Positions 44,741 to 55,495 of a stretch of 64,000 nt of DNA are shown in pieces. The stretch is from Bidens hawaiensis (lineage: Eukaryota > Streptophyta > Magnoliopsida > Asterales > Asteraceae), in the NCBI GenBank assembly GCA_021521415.1, contig JAIQDT010014645.1, forward strand, positions 143,333-207,332. The letters are read 5' to 3'. The notes under the pieces were generated by a model. It worked only from the letters and a program-made list of their open reading frames with translations, made no database searches and was not told where the DNA came from. Made by a program: the position numbers and the translations under genes. Positions within the stretch are counted from its first letter, which is position 1; each line of letters starts with the position of its first letter.

Positions 44741-44812
44741 TGTATGATTTGTTGTCCGCAGCTGTTCGTATAGGCTAGGGGTAGTTTAGTCTTTGCATTT
44801 AATGTAAAATGG

Positions 44813-45050
44813 CTCATTCGCTAAGCATGTTTAGCGAATGAGGTCCATTCTCTATAGACTAGGCTCGTCCATTAAGTTAGGAGCTCATTCGTTACTACAG
44901 TGTAACGAATGATGGCTTATTCGTTAAAGTAAGCCCATTCACTAAGGGTGTTTAGTGAATGGGAGGCCATTCTCTATGGGAAGACCTCATTCGTTAGTGA
45001 TGTTAACGAATGAGAGGGATCATTCGTTACTGCAGTGTAATGAATGAGAG
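44813..45050. repeat. Five-hairpin array in left LTR of F
   Basis: Consecutive near-perfect hairpins at 44813-44842, 44886-44911, 44934-44963, 44986-45014 and about 45021-45050. Stems are 10-12 bp of CATTCGYTA type with 6-7-base loops. The same order recurs in the right LTR (45578-45835), with some stems decayed. Confidence 0.85.
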
Positions 45051-45375
45051 CTACCTATATATAGGCCTTCCATAGTGAATATGCAAAGAGATCTGTGCCA
45101 TATTTATTCCCCGAGTAACGTTATGCTACTGGGTACTCTCTAGGCAAATGTATTCTTCCATTAACGTATCTATAAAGTATTCTTATCCTTTATTCGTTAA
45201 AGTATTTTAACAATGAACTTCTATTATTTAAATAAATTTTAACAAATGAGGTGGCTATTCGTTAGTATAAGGGTAACGTTGGTGGTTTGCTTACAAGACT
45301 TAGATTTTGTCTGTCTGCACAAGCCCGAGAATCATCAGTCAAGGGGGAGTTAGTTACGACTGATGATTTGCAGTT

Positions 45376-45481
45376 TAACGTATTCGACAGTAAAGTATTC
45401 TTCCTTAAAGTATTCGTCATTAAGGCATTCGACGTTAACGTATTCGAAGCTAAAGTATTGGAAGATAAAGTATTCGACAAC
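45376..45481. repeat. 15-bp tandem repeat inside F
   Basis: Seven units of exactly 15 bp with consensus TAAAGTATTCGACRT. Both LTR tails hold related TAACGTAT/AAAGTATTC words. The open frames here on either strand simply reflect the 15-bp period. Confidence 0.88.
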
Positions 45482-46016
45482 TATGGAAAAGGGGGAGTCT
45501 GTTAGTGCACGATTTGTTGTCCACGGCTGTTAGAATAGGCTAGGGGTAGTTTAGTCGTTACATTTAATGTAAAATGGCTCATTCTCTAAGCATATTTAGC
45601 AAATGAGGTCCATTCATTTTAGACTAAGCTCATCCGTTAAGTTAGGAGCTCATTCGTTACTATAGTGTAAGGAATGAACGCTCATTCGACGAATGAACGC
45701 TTATTCGTTAAAGTAAGCCATTCGCTGAGGGTTTAGCGAATGGGAGGTCATTCGCTATGGGAAGACCTCATTCGTTAGTGATTTTAACGAATGAGAGGCC
45801 TCATTCGTTACTGTAGTGTAACGAATAAGAGCTACCTATATATAGGCCTTCCGTATTGAATATGCATAGAGATTTGTGCCATATTTATTTCCCGTGTAAC
45901 GTTGTGCTGCCGGATTCTCTCTAGAACATAATGTATTCATCATCATCTTTAACGTATTGAATAAAGTATTCCTTTAACGTATCTCGAATTGATGTATCGA
46001 TTTGTGACTAGATCTC

Positions 46017-46490
46017 GGGCTCAATAACGTGTTTACAATGTTAAAACCTCATAAGCGGTTTTATTGTTAAGAATTTCGGTAGGAAACCGAATGATTAAAG
46101 GTGTTGCAGTTAACACACAATCACCCCAAAACTGAACCGGCCGGCATCTTAGATAGAAACATAGGAGCTCTTGAGGCTTCAAGCAAATGTTTATTCATGC
46201 TTTCTTTCAACAACGTCGTTTTGTTGAGGGACAGCTACACAAGTATTCTTATGAATAGTTCATTTACTGAACAAATAAGCATTTTGAATTGACCAGTTCG
46301 AAAGCATTATTGGTTCATATGCATTTCACAGTGGTGCCAAACTAGTTGCTAACCATTTCATTAAAATATTTAAGTATAGCAAAAGCATTGCTTTTTTTTG
46401 AAAGCAAGTGTGTCCATGTGGTCCTATTGAAATCATCCAGTATGGTTAGAAAATATCTAAAACCATTATATGTAGGTTTGTGATACCCCC
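46017..46490 (-). pseudogene. pol: Copia G integrase core
   Basis: On the minus strand: FLTILDDFNRTTWTHLL near 46450, then CVAVPQQNDVVERKH near 46240, HLLEASRAPMF, and FWGDCVLTATPLIIRFP near 46110. Several one-base frameshifts separate these pieces. Matches the catalytic core of copia integrase (second Asp and final Glu regions). Cut by H at 46491 and by F at 46017. Confidence 0.85.
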
Positions 46491-46491
46491 C

Positions 46492-47489
46492 TGTTGGGCT
46501 TTAACAAGATTATCAAAGTCATAAAATCCCAAATTTATGAAAAACGCAGCGGATATAAGTTTTAAATCTTGTTAATTTGATATGTATATAACCGATTTTA
46601 CACATGCAAAACCCAATCCCGGATCCATATACGAAATACATGCTATCAAACACATGCATGACACTATAAGTTCATGCATGTCAATACTACCTTTCAAATA
46701 CAAGGAAGAGGAAGTAGATGATGATAAGGTAGGCAAGAACTTGAATATGAAGCTCCTCAAGCTAGCATACCTCAAGCTTTCCAACAAACACCACTTCTAG
46801 CTAGGATTTTCACACTTGTATATTCTCCTTGTTTCCCTTGCTCTTGGCCGAATCCAAAGAGAGGAAGAGAGGGAGAGGATTTTTTCTCTTACTTGTGTTG
46901 TGTCCTTTTTGTGTTATGAGAGAAAAAAAAAGAAAGAAAGAAAGAAAGAAGGAAGGAATAAGTCTTTCAAAAGATGGCACCACCCAAGTCCACTAATGGA
47001 ACTCTATGCATGTACCCACTAAAGAAAAATAATAATATAAAAATGAAGATGCAAAGAGAAGGGGGGGCGGCCACCCTCTCACCTTTTTTCAAAATCATAT
47101 TATTTTTTTTAATGTTTTTTCTTTAAACAAGTTTTATAACATAAAACTCACAAAGTGTTATTTCCCAAAATAAACATAACACAATGTAGGTAACATGCTT
47201 GGTAACCATTTTCACATATTGTTACTTAACAATCTTAAATAACATTATGGAATGCTATCTCTCAAAATATAAATCATTCATATGATTTATTTATTTTACA
47301 AGTACATTGTATTTAAAAACCCCTTTCTAAATAACTCAAGTGTTAATATTTATTTATTATGATCATATCATATATAAACAAATATTATCGGTGTTTGTCT
47401 AGCTTGTTATTGGGTATGACCCGACTTGGATCATGACGTACTAGCCACATCAATAATAATACGTGTCTTGGGCATACCGAGTCCAAAAA
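46492..47489 (-). repeat. 3' LTR of copia H
   Basis: Matches 53765 to about 54640. On the minus strand it starts TTTTGGACTCGG (expected TGTTGG) after GCAAGTGGGAGAT, and ends AAGCCCAACA. A 72-codon frame is shared by both LTRs by copying only. Confidence 0.88.
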
Positions 47490-48267
47490 TCTCCCACTTG
47501 CACAAGATACATAGAAGATTGATGCAAGTAGCAAATACCGCCTAACTGCGGTTTACTACCCCTAATACGCAGGACGAAGTGCCATTCAATAACATCATCC
47601 CCTTCAAGTCCTTTACTTGAAATGATTTAGATAAATCTATCATTTATCCTTTTGTCTCAGATGTCATGTTAAATCAAGAGACATAGAGTGATCATTCTCT
47701 GTTGATTTAACTTTGCAGGCCTTAGAAATCTTACTCTCAACGAATAAGAGGGACAAATCCCCTTTTGAATACATACGTCTTTCACAATCACCTAGTACCA
47801 TACCTGATCTTAGACTTATGTACCATCATGTTTCAGAGCAGCGAAGAACTAAGTAAAAGCATAATACTTGGTGAATATCAAGACCCAATATGTATCTCAG
47901 GTCGGAGGATACTATGATATTCGCCTTTCCTCAAATTTACTTATGATCAATCACAAAGATTCCATGTAGTAACATTTTAGAGCGGGTCAGTCCAATATTT
48001 ATATCTCATAAATATCTATGAACCTTGGTAGCAACCCTTGCTCTATATTCATACCTTACGAATATCCACCAATCCAAGTTCATAATAGTATTACTTTCAT
48101 ATTTGCTCCCACAAATATGAGCGACTACGGACATTTAGAATAAGTAACTTATTCATGGATTTAAACATGCTAAAATGGAACCTAACTCAAAATGTCATAA
48201 TCATAAACCATAATCATATGAATGAGTCAAAATAACAATTGTTCCGATATCCAAATACAAAATTCGA
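47490..48267 (-). other. Copia H 3' noncoding region and polypurine tract
   Basis: No gene. The polypurine tract AAGTGGGAGAT (47490-47500 on the minus strand) abuts the LTR. The remaining 770 bases are AT-rich with no recognised feature. Confidence 0.75.
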
Positions 48268-48612
48268 TCATATCCAATCACTAGAATATCGAAGTCCTAA
48301 GGCACAAGTGTGACCTTCATGCTTTGGCCTTTCAAGAAGCTTCGTGAGTGGATCCGCAATGTTTTGATCGGTGTGTACTTTGTGAATACATATCTTTCCT
48401 TTCTCAACTTCATCCCTTATGTAGTTGAACCTCCGCTCAATGTGCCTCGTCTTTTGATGAGCACGAGGTTCCTTGATTTGAGCAATCGCACCCTCGTTGT
48501 CACAAAAGATTTCTAGAGGGTCCTGAATGGTACCGACCACCCCTAGATCGGCAATGAATTTCCTTATCCACGCAGCTTCTTGAGCTTCTAATGAGGCAGC
48601 GATGTATTCCGA
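48268..48612 (-). pseudogene. pol: Copia H RNase H, C-terminal part
   Basis: Frame 48540-48268 has IFCDNEGAIAQIKEPRAHQK, then TRHIERRFNYIRDEVEKG and KVHTDQNIADPLTK. A TAA at the junction (48610-48612) separates it from 48613-49422, inside the sequence around SEYIAASLEAQEAAW. Confidence 0.9.
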
Positions 48613-49422
48613 TTATGTGGTGGACAATGCTACCACATCTTGTTTCGAGCCCTTCCAAGAGACTGCCCCACCATTCATGACGAAAACATATCCCGATTGT
48701 GATCGAGAATCATCTCGATCCGTTTGGAAACTCGCATCCGTGTAACCCTTCACAACGAGTTCCTCCTCACCCAAACCGTATATTAGAAACATGTCCTTAG
48801 TCCTTTTAAGGTATTTCAATATACTCTTAACCGCCATCCAATGGCTACTTCCCGGATTATGTTGGAATCTACTTGTCATGCTTAAAGCGCATGATACATC
48901 CGGTCTAGTGCATATCATTGCATACATGATGGATCCAATAGCCGATGCGTATGGGATTCCATTCATTTTCTCTTGCTCATCCTTTAAGCTTTGACATTGA
49001 GATGCACTCAATATCGTTCCTCTTTGAATAGGTACCAAACCTCTCTTAGAGTTCTCCATCTTGAACCTTTCCAAGATTTTGTCAATGTATGCACTTTGGT
49101 TTAAACCTATTAACCGCCTTGATCTATCCCTATAGATCTTTATTCCCAAAATATATGCGGCTTCACCAAGATCATTGATGAAAAAACAACTTCCAAGCCA
49201 TGCTTTTACACCTTCCATGGTTGGAATGTCATTTCCAAATAGTAGTATGTCATCAACATACAATACTAAGAAAGTGATAATGCTCCCACTAGCTTTCTTA
49301 TACACACAAGCTTCATCACTATTCTTGATGAATCCAAATTTCTTAACTTCTTCATCAAAATGGTGATTCCAACTTCTAGATGCTTGTTTCAATCCATAGA
49401 TTGATTTCTTTAACTTGCACAC
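48613..49422 (-). pseudogene. pol: Copia H RT C-terminal half and RNase H start
   Basis: 269 open codons: CKLKKSIYGLKQASRSWNHH, the catalytic YVDDILLFGND at 49260-49228, EAAYILGIKIYRDRSRRLIG, YASAIGSIMYAMICTRPDV and GYTDASFQTDRDDSRSQSG (RNase H Asp). Well preserved. Stops when TAA replaces a sense codon at its end. Confidence 0.93.
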
Positions 49423-49458
49423 TTTGTTAGGATGTTGAGGATCGACAAAACCTTCGGG

Positions 49459-50097
49459 TTAAACCATATAGACATCTTCCTCAAGATGCCCATTTAGAAA
49501 AGCAGTTTTGACATCCATTTTCCATATCTCATAGTCATAATGTACGACTATGGCAAACAATATCCTAATAGACTTTAGCATTGCTACGGGAGAAAAAGTT
49601 TCATCATAGTCAACCCCTTGAGTTTGAGTGAAACCTTTTGCTACAAGTCTTGCTTTATAAGCATCCAAGTTTCCATGCATTTCAGTTTTCTTCTTGAAAA
49701 CCCACTTACTTCCAACCGGCTTGGAATTAAGAGGTGGTATAACCACATCCCATACTTGGTTGTCATGCATGGATTGCATCTCAACGTTCATGGCTTCAAG
49801 CCATTTGTCACAATCGGATTGTGACATTGCATCACGGTATGTGGTGGGTTCATCCGAATCTACCACATAGCATCCATCCATGAAATATCCATATCTTTCG
49901 GGTGGATGACTAATTCTACTGGATTTGCGAACGTTTTGTGTGTTTTGATCAACCATTTGATCATTCTCAACATCCTCTTGTTGATTGCTAGTATCAACCA
50001 AACGTGTATCAGCTTGTGGTTCTAGATCCTCCTCGAGTTCCATTGTTCTACTAGTACCTTCCATAAGGAACTTAGTGGACCGACTTTCAAGTTCCAT
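49459..50097 (-). pseudogene. pol: Copia H RT N-terminal half and spacer
   Basis: 212 codons: an acidic spacer with RKSSRISHPPERYGYF, then WLEAMNVEMQSMHDNQVWDV, KWVFKKKTEMHGNLDAYKAR, LVAKGFTQTQGVDYDETFSP and KMDVKTAFLNGHLEEDVYM. It ends at a TAA (49459) where the frame simply continues to PEGF, a single nonsense change. A local duplication of TTCCATTGTTCTACTAGT at 50040 and 50094 disturbs its start. Confidence 0.93.
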
Positions 50098-50104
50098 TGT
50101 TCTA

Positions 50105-50452
50105 CTAGTGCCTTTCGAGCAACGAACACCTTTTGCTCGGTTGGGTTGTAGACATAAATCCCATGGAGTCCTTGGGATATCCTACAAAGATACACTTAGT
50201 GGACCGACTTTCAAGTTTGTTTTGGGTGTTATTCTTGACATAAGCCTCATAACCCCATACCTTTAAATATGATAACGATGGAGCCCTTCCATTCCATATT
50301 TCAAAAGGTGTCTTGTCCACTTTCTTGGTTGGGGCCATATTTAGAATACGGGCCGCGGAGAGCAAATCGAAACCCCAAATGATAGGCAATGTGCTTCTAG
50401 CCATCAAAGATCGAACCATATCTAATAGAGTTCGATTTCTCCTCTCGGACAC
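50105..50452 (-). pseudogene. pol: Copia H integrase C-terminal part
   Basis: 115 codons: ERRNRTLLDMVRSLMA (catalytic Glu region), KTPFEIWNGRAPSLSYLKVWG and STKCIFVGYPKDSMGF. The N-terminal side needs a frameshift to join 50530-50925. Confidence 0.9.
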
Positions 50453-50925
50453 ACCATTGTGTTGTGGTGTTCCGGGTGAAGTAAGTTGTGAGATGATCCC
50501 ACAACTTCAAAGATGATCTTGGAAGGCATCACTTAGGTATTCACTATATCCGAACGAAGTACTTTAATGGTTTTATCGATTTGATTTTTTACTTAATTTT
50601 GGAAAATTTTGAACATTTCAAAAGCTTCATCTTTTTGTCTTTACAAGTACACATACCCATAACGACTATAGTCGTCAATAAAGGTAATGAAGTATCTCTC
50701 ACCATTCCTTGTCATTGCCTTAAAAGGACCACATACATCCGAATGTATGATACCCAATAAGTCTTTTGCCCCTTCGTTTGTTCCACTAAAGGGGTCCTCG
50801 GTCATCTTTCCAAGTAAACAAGACTCAAACTTATCAAATGAATCATCACACTTGATTCCAAAAGACCATTCTTTTGAAGTGTATGTATGCGATCTTTGTT
50901 TATATGACCAAGGCGACAATGCCAA
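50453..50925 (-). pseudogene. pol: Copia H integrase core
   Basis: Frame 50925-50641 has CLLGKMTEDPFSG, LLGIIHSDVCGPFKAMTRNG and YFITFIDDYSRYGYVYL (first catalytic Asp). A TAA at 50641 follows, and after it KIKVLRSD-like sequence is visible to about 50530. The open stretch to 50453 is out of frame. Confidence 0.88.
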
Positions 50926-51446
50926 TGATAAGTCTTACTCAAATCCATTTTGAGTCTCTTGGTGCTTGATTGGTACAACATGTTATCATAAGATGTGTTA
51001 TTATGAACCAATTCATAAATGCCATTAAATGGCATTGCTTTAAAATAAAATACATCATTCATGAAAACATAAATACAATCATCTATAAATTTAAAATCAT
51101 AACCACATTGTCTTAACAAGGAAACAGAGATAATATTCCTAGTCAAACTAGGAGCATACAAAACATCATTCAAAATAACTTCCAAACCATTTGGAAGCTT
51201 CAAAGTGTAGTCCCCTCGGGCTTCGACAACAACCTTTGCTTCGTTCCCCTTGAAGAGACTAATATCTCCTTTCTTGAATCTTTTCATTTCCTTTGAACCC
51301 CTACAACAAATTGCAAATATGAGTTCCACATCCGGTATCAAATACCCATGTGTTAGAGGAAATAATATTAAGATCAACATGAATCATGAAAGTTGTACCC
51401 GAGGTTTGCCCGCGTCCCTCTTAGCTTTCAACTCTTTGAGACGGGT
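50926..51446 (-). pseudogene. pol: Copia H protease and pre-integrase domain
   Basis: The frame 51380-50802 gives a pre-integrase domain with SLTRNIISVSLLRQCGYDF and YHWHCRLGHINKDRIHTLQK (zinc HxxxH part). The catalytic DTGCGTHIC of the protease is present near 51345-51319 but in a neighbouring frame, so a frameshift lies near 51310. Confidence 0.85.
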
Positions 51447-51787
51447 TGGACAATTACTCATCCAATGCCCAATCTCCCCACATCCAAAGCATGGATCCTC
51501 CGCGCTAACCTTTAGCTTCTTTGGTTTGGGTGGTTCCACTTTTGCCTTTCCCTTGAACTTGCCCTTGACTTGTCCCTTACCTTTGGCAACCTTTGCCTTA
51601 GGTTCCGGGTGATTCCTCTTGCTATTCCACCTTCATTGATCGTGAGAATGGGTAAAACCTTCTTACCCATTCCCGTCTCGACCATCTTGAGCATTGCGTG
51701 AAGCTCACCAATGCTTTTGTCCCACCCATTCATGTTATAATTCATAACAAATGTCTCAAACTTTTTTGTTAAGCCATTTAGGATCAA
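51447..51787 (-). pseudogene. gag: Copia H gag C-terminus with zinc knuckle
   Basis: Frame 51787-51512 (LNGLTKKFETFVMNYNMNGW; LHAMLKMVETGMGKK) followed, after a frameshift, by the knuckle CFGCGEIGHWMSNC (CX2CX4HX4C, 51491-51450). Confidence 0.9.
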
Positions 51788-51795
51788 ATCCGTGG

Positions 51796-52188
51796 CTAAC
51801 TCGTTTGAGACATGACAATTAAGGCGCTCGAGACGATCAGGCTTTTCATCTTAAGCTCATAAGAGGAAACGGATTGGGTTTCTTCCATACAACATGCATG
51901 AAGCGCTCGAACCATTTCGAAGCGTTCCACCCTAGCTTGTGTAAGGAACATTTCCTTAAGTTGGGTGATCATGTCGTATGCCCTATGAAGTTCAAAATCC
52001 TTTTGAATCTCAGGAATCATAGTTCCCAACATGAGGCAAGAAACTTGCACTGAATCCTCATTGTGCTTAACCCAATCGTTATGGTCTTGGACATCATCAA
52101 TGCTTGGTTCATCGGGAATAAGCTCTTCTATTACGTTGTATTTCTTTTCTTGCTTGAGAACGATTCTCAAGTTTCGATACCAATCCAT
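51796..52188 (-). pseudogene. gag: Copia H gag capsid part
   Basis: 130 codons starting at a natural-looking ATG: WYRNLRIVLKQEKKYNVIEE and FLTQARVERFEMVRALHACC. The end shifts frame near 51840. Typical copia capsid. Confidence 0.88.
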
Positions 52189-53750
52189 AAAGTTGTTATA
52201 GTTAGACGATTCTATTCAAGAATAGATCTTAGTGATAGGTTATTAACGGGTGGGATAATAGCGTTAGGTGGATTGTTGATTGCGGCCATCTATAAATATA
52301 AAACGCTCAATTTTAGTATTTTCGATATCAATAATTAATTTTAATCGTTAATACCCTTTATGTCTCCTAGACAATTAATGATTAAAATCTAGAACCCAAC
52401 GTTATGTTCAAATAGTAGTTAGGTGACCTTTATCCTACTATTTAAATTAACAAGGTAGTCAATGTTTGACAATTGCAACCCTTTGCAACTTCTAGTTTTA
52501 TTGGATCGGTTAAATATCTTATGTTTAGTTGGCATGTTTAATCCCATCAACACCATTGTACACCATGCTTCAGTGACCCTATTCACATGGTTTCCAATTT
52601 AAGTTGTCCTACTTATACACACGTGTGAGTTTACACATATAAGTGGTTAGGTGACCTTTATCCCACAAATATGGTAAACCCACCTCAAACTCATAAGTTT
52701 CCTCCAACATGGTTAGGTGACCTTTATCCCATACCGAGTTCCCAAGTGATTTGAGTGTTGTATAAAAGGATGGTGTTCGACTTATTTTATAAAATGGATT
52801 TTTGTTTTCTAAATTCTAGGTTGGAAACAATTTATGTACCTTTCATTTGCATGCATTCAAATGTATGGTACTTAGTTGAAAAACCCATTTTTATAGTTCA
52901 TATTAATAAAACCCATTTTATTGTGAAATCATTAGCCTTTAATAAAACCAATTTTATGCTAGTTGTTGATTTAAAGTTGTTAGCAAACCACATTGCAATA
53001 ACACAAACAAAAGTAAATCAACCATGCAAGCATAAAACATACAACCACGAGTTCATTACCATAGCCTCCTAATGTTGACTACACTTGTTGACCGAAGACA
53101 AGTGTGCCAAAAGGTCTCTCCTAAGGGACCCGAAAGGACATAAGCTTGTGTCGATGAACCCCCACTTGATCCCGCATCCAAATACTCCAAGTGTTCACCC
53201 TCGTGTTGTGGTCTCTATCCATTTTATTTGGGCTTCCTTCCTTGCATCTTCTTTTACAAAATATATCCTAATACATTTTTCTAGTAAAAGAAATGCATCT
53301 AATCTACTTATTATTACAAACCAAATGAATGAATAAATAGATTACAAACCCAAATAAATATTACAACCATATCGAATGAACAAACAACCACTTGAATGAA
53401 CAAACACATCAACACAAACATTCAACTAAACACAAGGCCATGGCTAGGTTATGAAAATTTATTACACATCCAAATATGCAATAATACAAGACCAAAAAAT
53501 GGTTCCCCTTCACCCTATAAAACGTTCGGCCATAGCAACAACCAAACCGAAAGTTTCGGGTTTTGTCCAAACAACACAATCAATCATCCAAATGACTTAG
53601 TTTTTCAAGATTACCACATGCATGTAAGGTATAATCTTGAAAAAACATGGGGTAACAAAAACCCCTAAAATTTTCGGCCATATGGTATAACCCCACCCCA
53701 CCATAAACCCGAAAATTTTTGGGTCTAATTAAGCATGCATCCGTATAAGC
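52189..53750 (-). other. Copia H leader region
   Basis: 1.56 kb between gag and the primer site with no gene. It holds three copies of GGTTAGGTGACCTTTATCCC (52418, 52645 and 52711; the first is shortened). Open frames at 52755-53668 show no family resemblance. Confidence 0.7.
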
Positions 53751-53763
53751 GGTTCTGATACCA
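53751..53763 (-). promoter_or_regulatory. Primer binding site of copia H (tRNA-iMet)
   Basis: Minus strand TGGTATCAGAACC, one base from the LTR end. Confidence 0.9.
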
Positions 53764-53764
53764 T

Positions 53765-54730
53765 TGTTGGATTTTAACAAGATTATAAAAGTCATAAAAT
53801 CCCAAATTTATGAAAAACATAGTGGATATAAGTTTTAAATCTTGTTAATTTGATATGTATAAAACCGATTTTACACATGCAAAACCCAATCCCGGATCCA
53901 TATACGAAATACATGCTATCAAACACATGCATGACACTATAAGTTCATGCAAGTCAATACTACCTTTCAAATACAAGGAAGAGGAAGGAGATGATGATAA
54001 GGTAGGCAAGATCTTGAATATGAGGCTCCTCAAGCTAGCATACCCCAAGCTTTCCAACAAACACCACTTCTAGCTAGGATTTTCACACTTGTATCTTCTC
54101 CTTGTTTCCCTTGCTCTTGGCCAAATCCGAAGAGAGGAAGTGAGGGAGAGGATTTTTCCTCTTATTGTGTTGTGTCCTTTTTGTGTTATGAGAGAAAAAA
54201 AATAAAGAAAGAAGGAATAAGTCTTTCAAAAGATGGCACCACCTAAGTCCACCAATGGAACTTTATGCATGTACCTACTAAAGAAAAATAATAATATAAA
54301 TATGAAGATACAAAGAGAGGGGAGGCCACCCTCTCACCTTTTTTCAAAACCATATTATTATTTTTTTATTTTTTTTTTCTTTAAACAAGTTTTATAACAT
54401 AAAACTCACAATATGTTATTTCCCAAAATAAACATAACACAATGTAGGTAACATGCTTGGTAACCATTTTCACATATTATTACTTAACCATCTTAAGTAA
54501 CATTATGGAATGCTATCTCTCAAAATATAAATCATCCATATGAATTATTTATTTCACAAGTACATTGTATTTAGAAACCCCTATCTAAATAACTCAAGTG
54601 TTAATATTTATTTATTATGATCATATCATATATAAGAAAATATTTATTTACATATGATTTATTTATTCCACAAGTACATTGTATTTAGAAACCCCTTTCT
54701 AAATAACTCAAGTGTTAATACTTATTTATC
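53765..54730 (-). repeat. 5' LTR of copia H, truncated
   Basis: Copy of 46492 to about 47390. The outermost ~100 bp are missing and replaced by a second copy of about 85 bases (54650-54730 repeats 54537-54620). Confidence 0.88.
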
Positions 54731-54742
54731 AGTTACAAAAGA

Positions 54743-55490
54743 ATGAATATTGGCTTACTGCTGTTTAGATTGATTCTTATGACCACTTTGCCCTTGATCT
54801 TCAGCAAGATTAGAAAAGTTCTTGCCTTTTGTGAATTTGAAATCCTTGGGAAAGCCAATAAAATTATAACTCTTGTTGACCGAATGTCCATTCTTTTTGC
54901 AATGAGTGCACACCTAGGTTCTTCTATTCTCTCTGGTTACCCCACTGGTGGGACCTTTGCTGCTCGCATTCATAGACTCAGAAGAAGCAATGAAATCAGT
55001 GGTGGTATGAATCTCCTTTTGTGTCTCATCTTGTATGAGGATGCCATAAGCACGGTTAATAGAAGGAAGTGGTTGCATAATCAAAATGTTGCTTCTGATC
55101 GTGTCATAGCTAGGATTAAAACCAACAAGAAATTGAATCAGCCTCTGATCTTCTTCTCTCTTGACGAACAATTGCGCAGCTCCACATGTACAGGAGGGAA
55201 TAGTATTAATAGCATTCAGCTCATCCCAATTTTATTTCATATTGGTAAAGTATGTTGCAATATCACTACTACCTTGAGTTATTTGGCAAAGGTTCTTTTG
55301 TAACTGATAAAACCTAGCACCATTTGCCTGATCATATCGAGTGTTTAACTCATTCCAAAGAATCTGAGTAGTTTCAGGATACAAGACACTATCACTGATA
55401 TCACAAGTGAGGGTGTTGAGATTCCATGAAATCACCATATCATTGCAACGCTGCCAAATTGTGAGATGTAGCTCATTAGCCGGCATAGTT
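54743..55490 (-). pseudogene. gag: Copia G gag
   Basis: Pieces 55486-55232 (NELHLTIWQRCNDMVISW; QTQGSS-like segment) and 55171-54914 (LIQFLVGFNPSYDTIRSNIL) form the copia UBN2-type capsid. A knuckle with CTHCKKNGHSVNKS follows at 54906-54866, in which the last Cys is replaced by Ser. The 5' end of gag is cut by gypsy I at 55496. Confidence 0.85.
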
Positions 55491-55495
55491 AAAGT

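Larger units (their letters stand above)
44741..46011 (+). mobile_element. Small TRIM-like LTR element F
   Basis: Two direct repeats of about 0.5 kb, 44741 to about 45245 and 45500-46011, flank about 250 bp with no coding capacity. GGGGGAGTC before the second repeat is a polypurine tract. ATCTC at 44736-44740 and 46012-46016 is a likely TSD in copia G's integrase. The right end (GACTAG) is not a canonical CA, and the left LTR end is not sharply defined. Size and lack of genes fit a terminal-repeat retrotransposon in miniature (TRIM/SMART). Confidence 0.7.
46492..54730 (-). mobile_element. Ty1/copia element H
   Basis: Reverse-strand element. The 3' LTR is 46492-47489; RNase H, RT, integrase, protease and gag run from 48268 to 52188; the leader is 52189-53750; the tRNA-iMet primer site is 53751-53763; and the 5' LTR begins at 53765. 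The 5' LTR lacks its outer end and carries a partial duplication near 54640-54730. Only a few stops per domain, so it is younger than G. CCCCC at 46487-46491 could be half of a TSD; the other half is lost. Confidence 0.85.
42443..55490 (-). mobile_element. Decayed Ty1/copia element G
   Basis: Reverse-strand copia reading from gag (55490-54743) through integrase (46490-46017 and 44740-44391), RT (44404-43640) and RNase H (43636 to about 42880) to a polypurine tract at 42774 and the start of the 3' LTR at 42773. Interrupted by F (44741-46011) and H (46492 to about 54730). Protease and the integrase zinc region are missing next to H. The 5' end is lost at the junction with gypsy I. Many stops and frameshifts. 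Confidence 0.8.

Noticed and set aside
45262..45505. Repetitive peptides (SNTLxSNTL type) in element F on both strands
   Set aside because: They are produced by the 15-bp period and appear in either direction; no start context or conservation.
46582..46800. 72-codon frames repeated at 46582-46800 and 53855-54073, on both strands
   Set aside because: They lie in the two LTRs of copia H and are copies by origin. No domain is recognisable.
53085..53668. Open frames in the leader of copia H
   Set aside because: No resemblance to any family, no start context, and position in the noncoding leader between primer site and gag.
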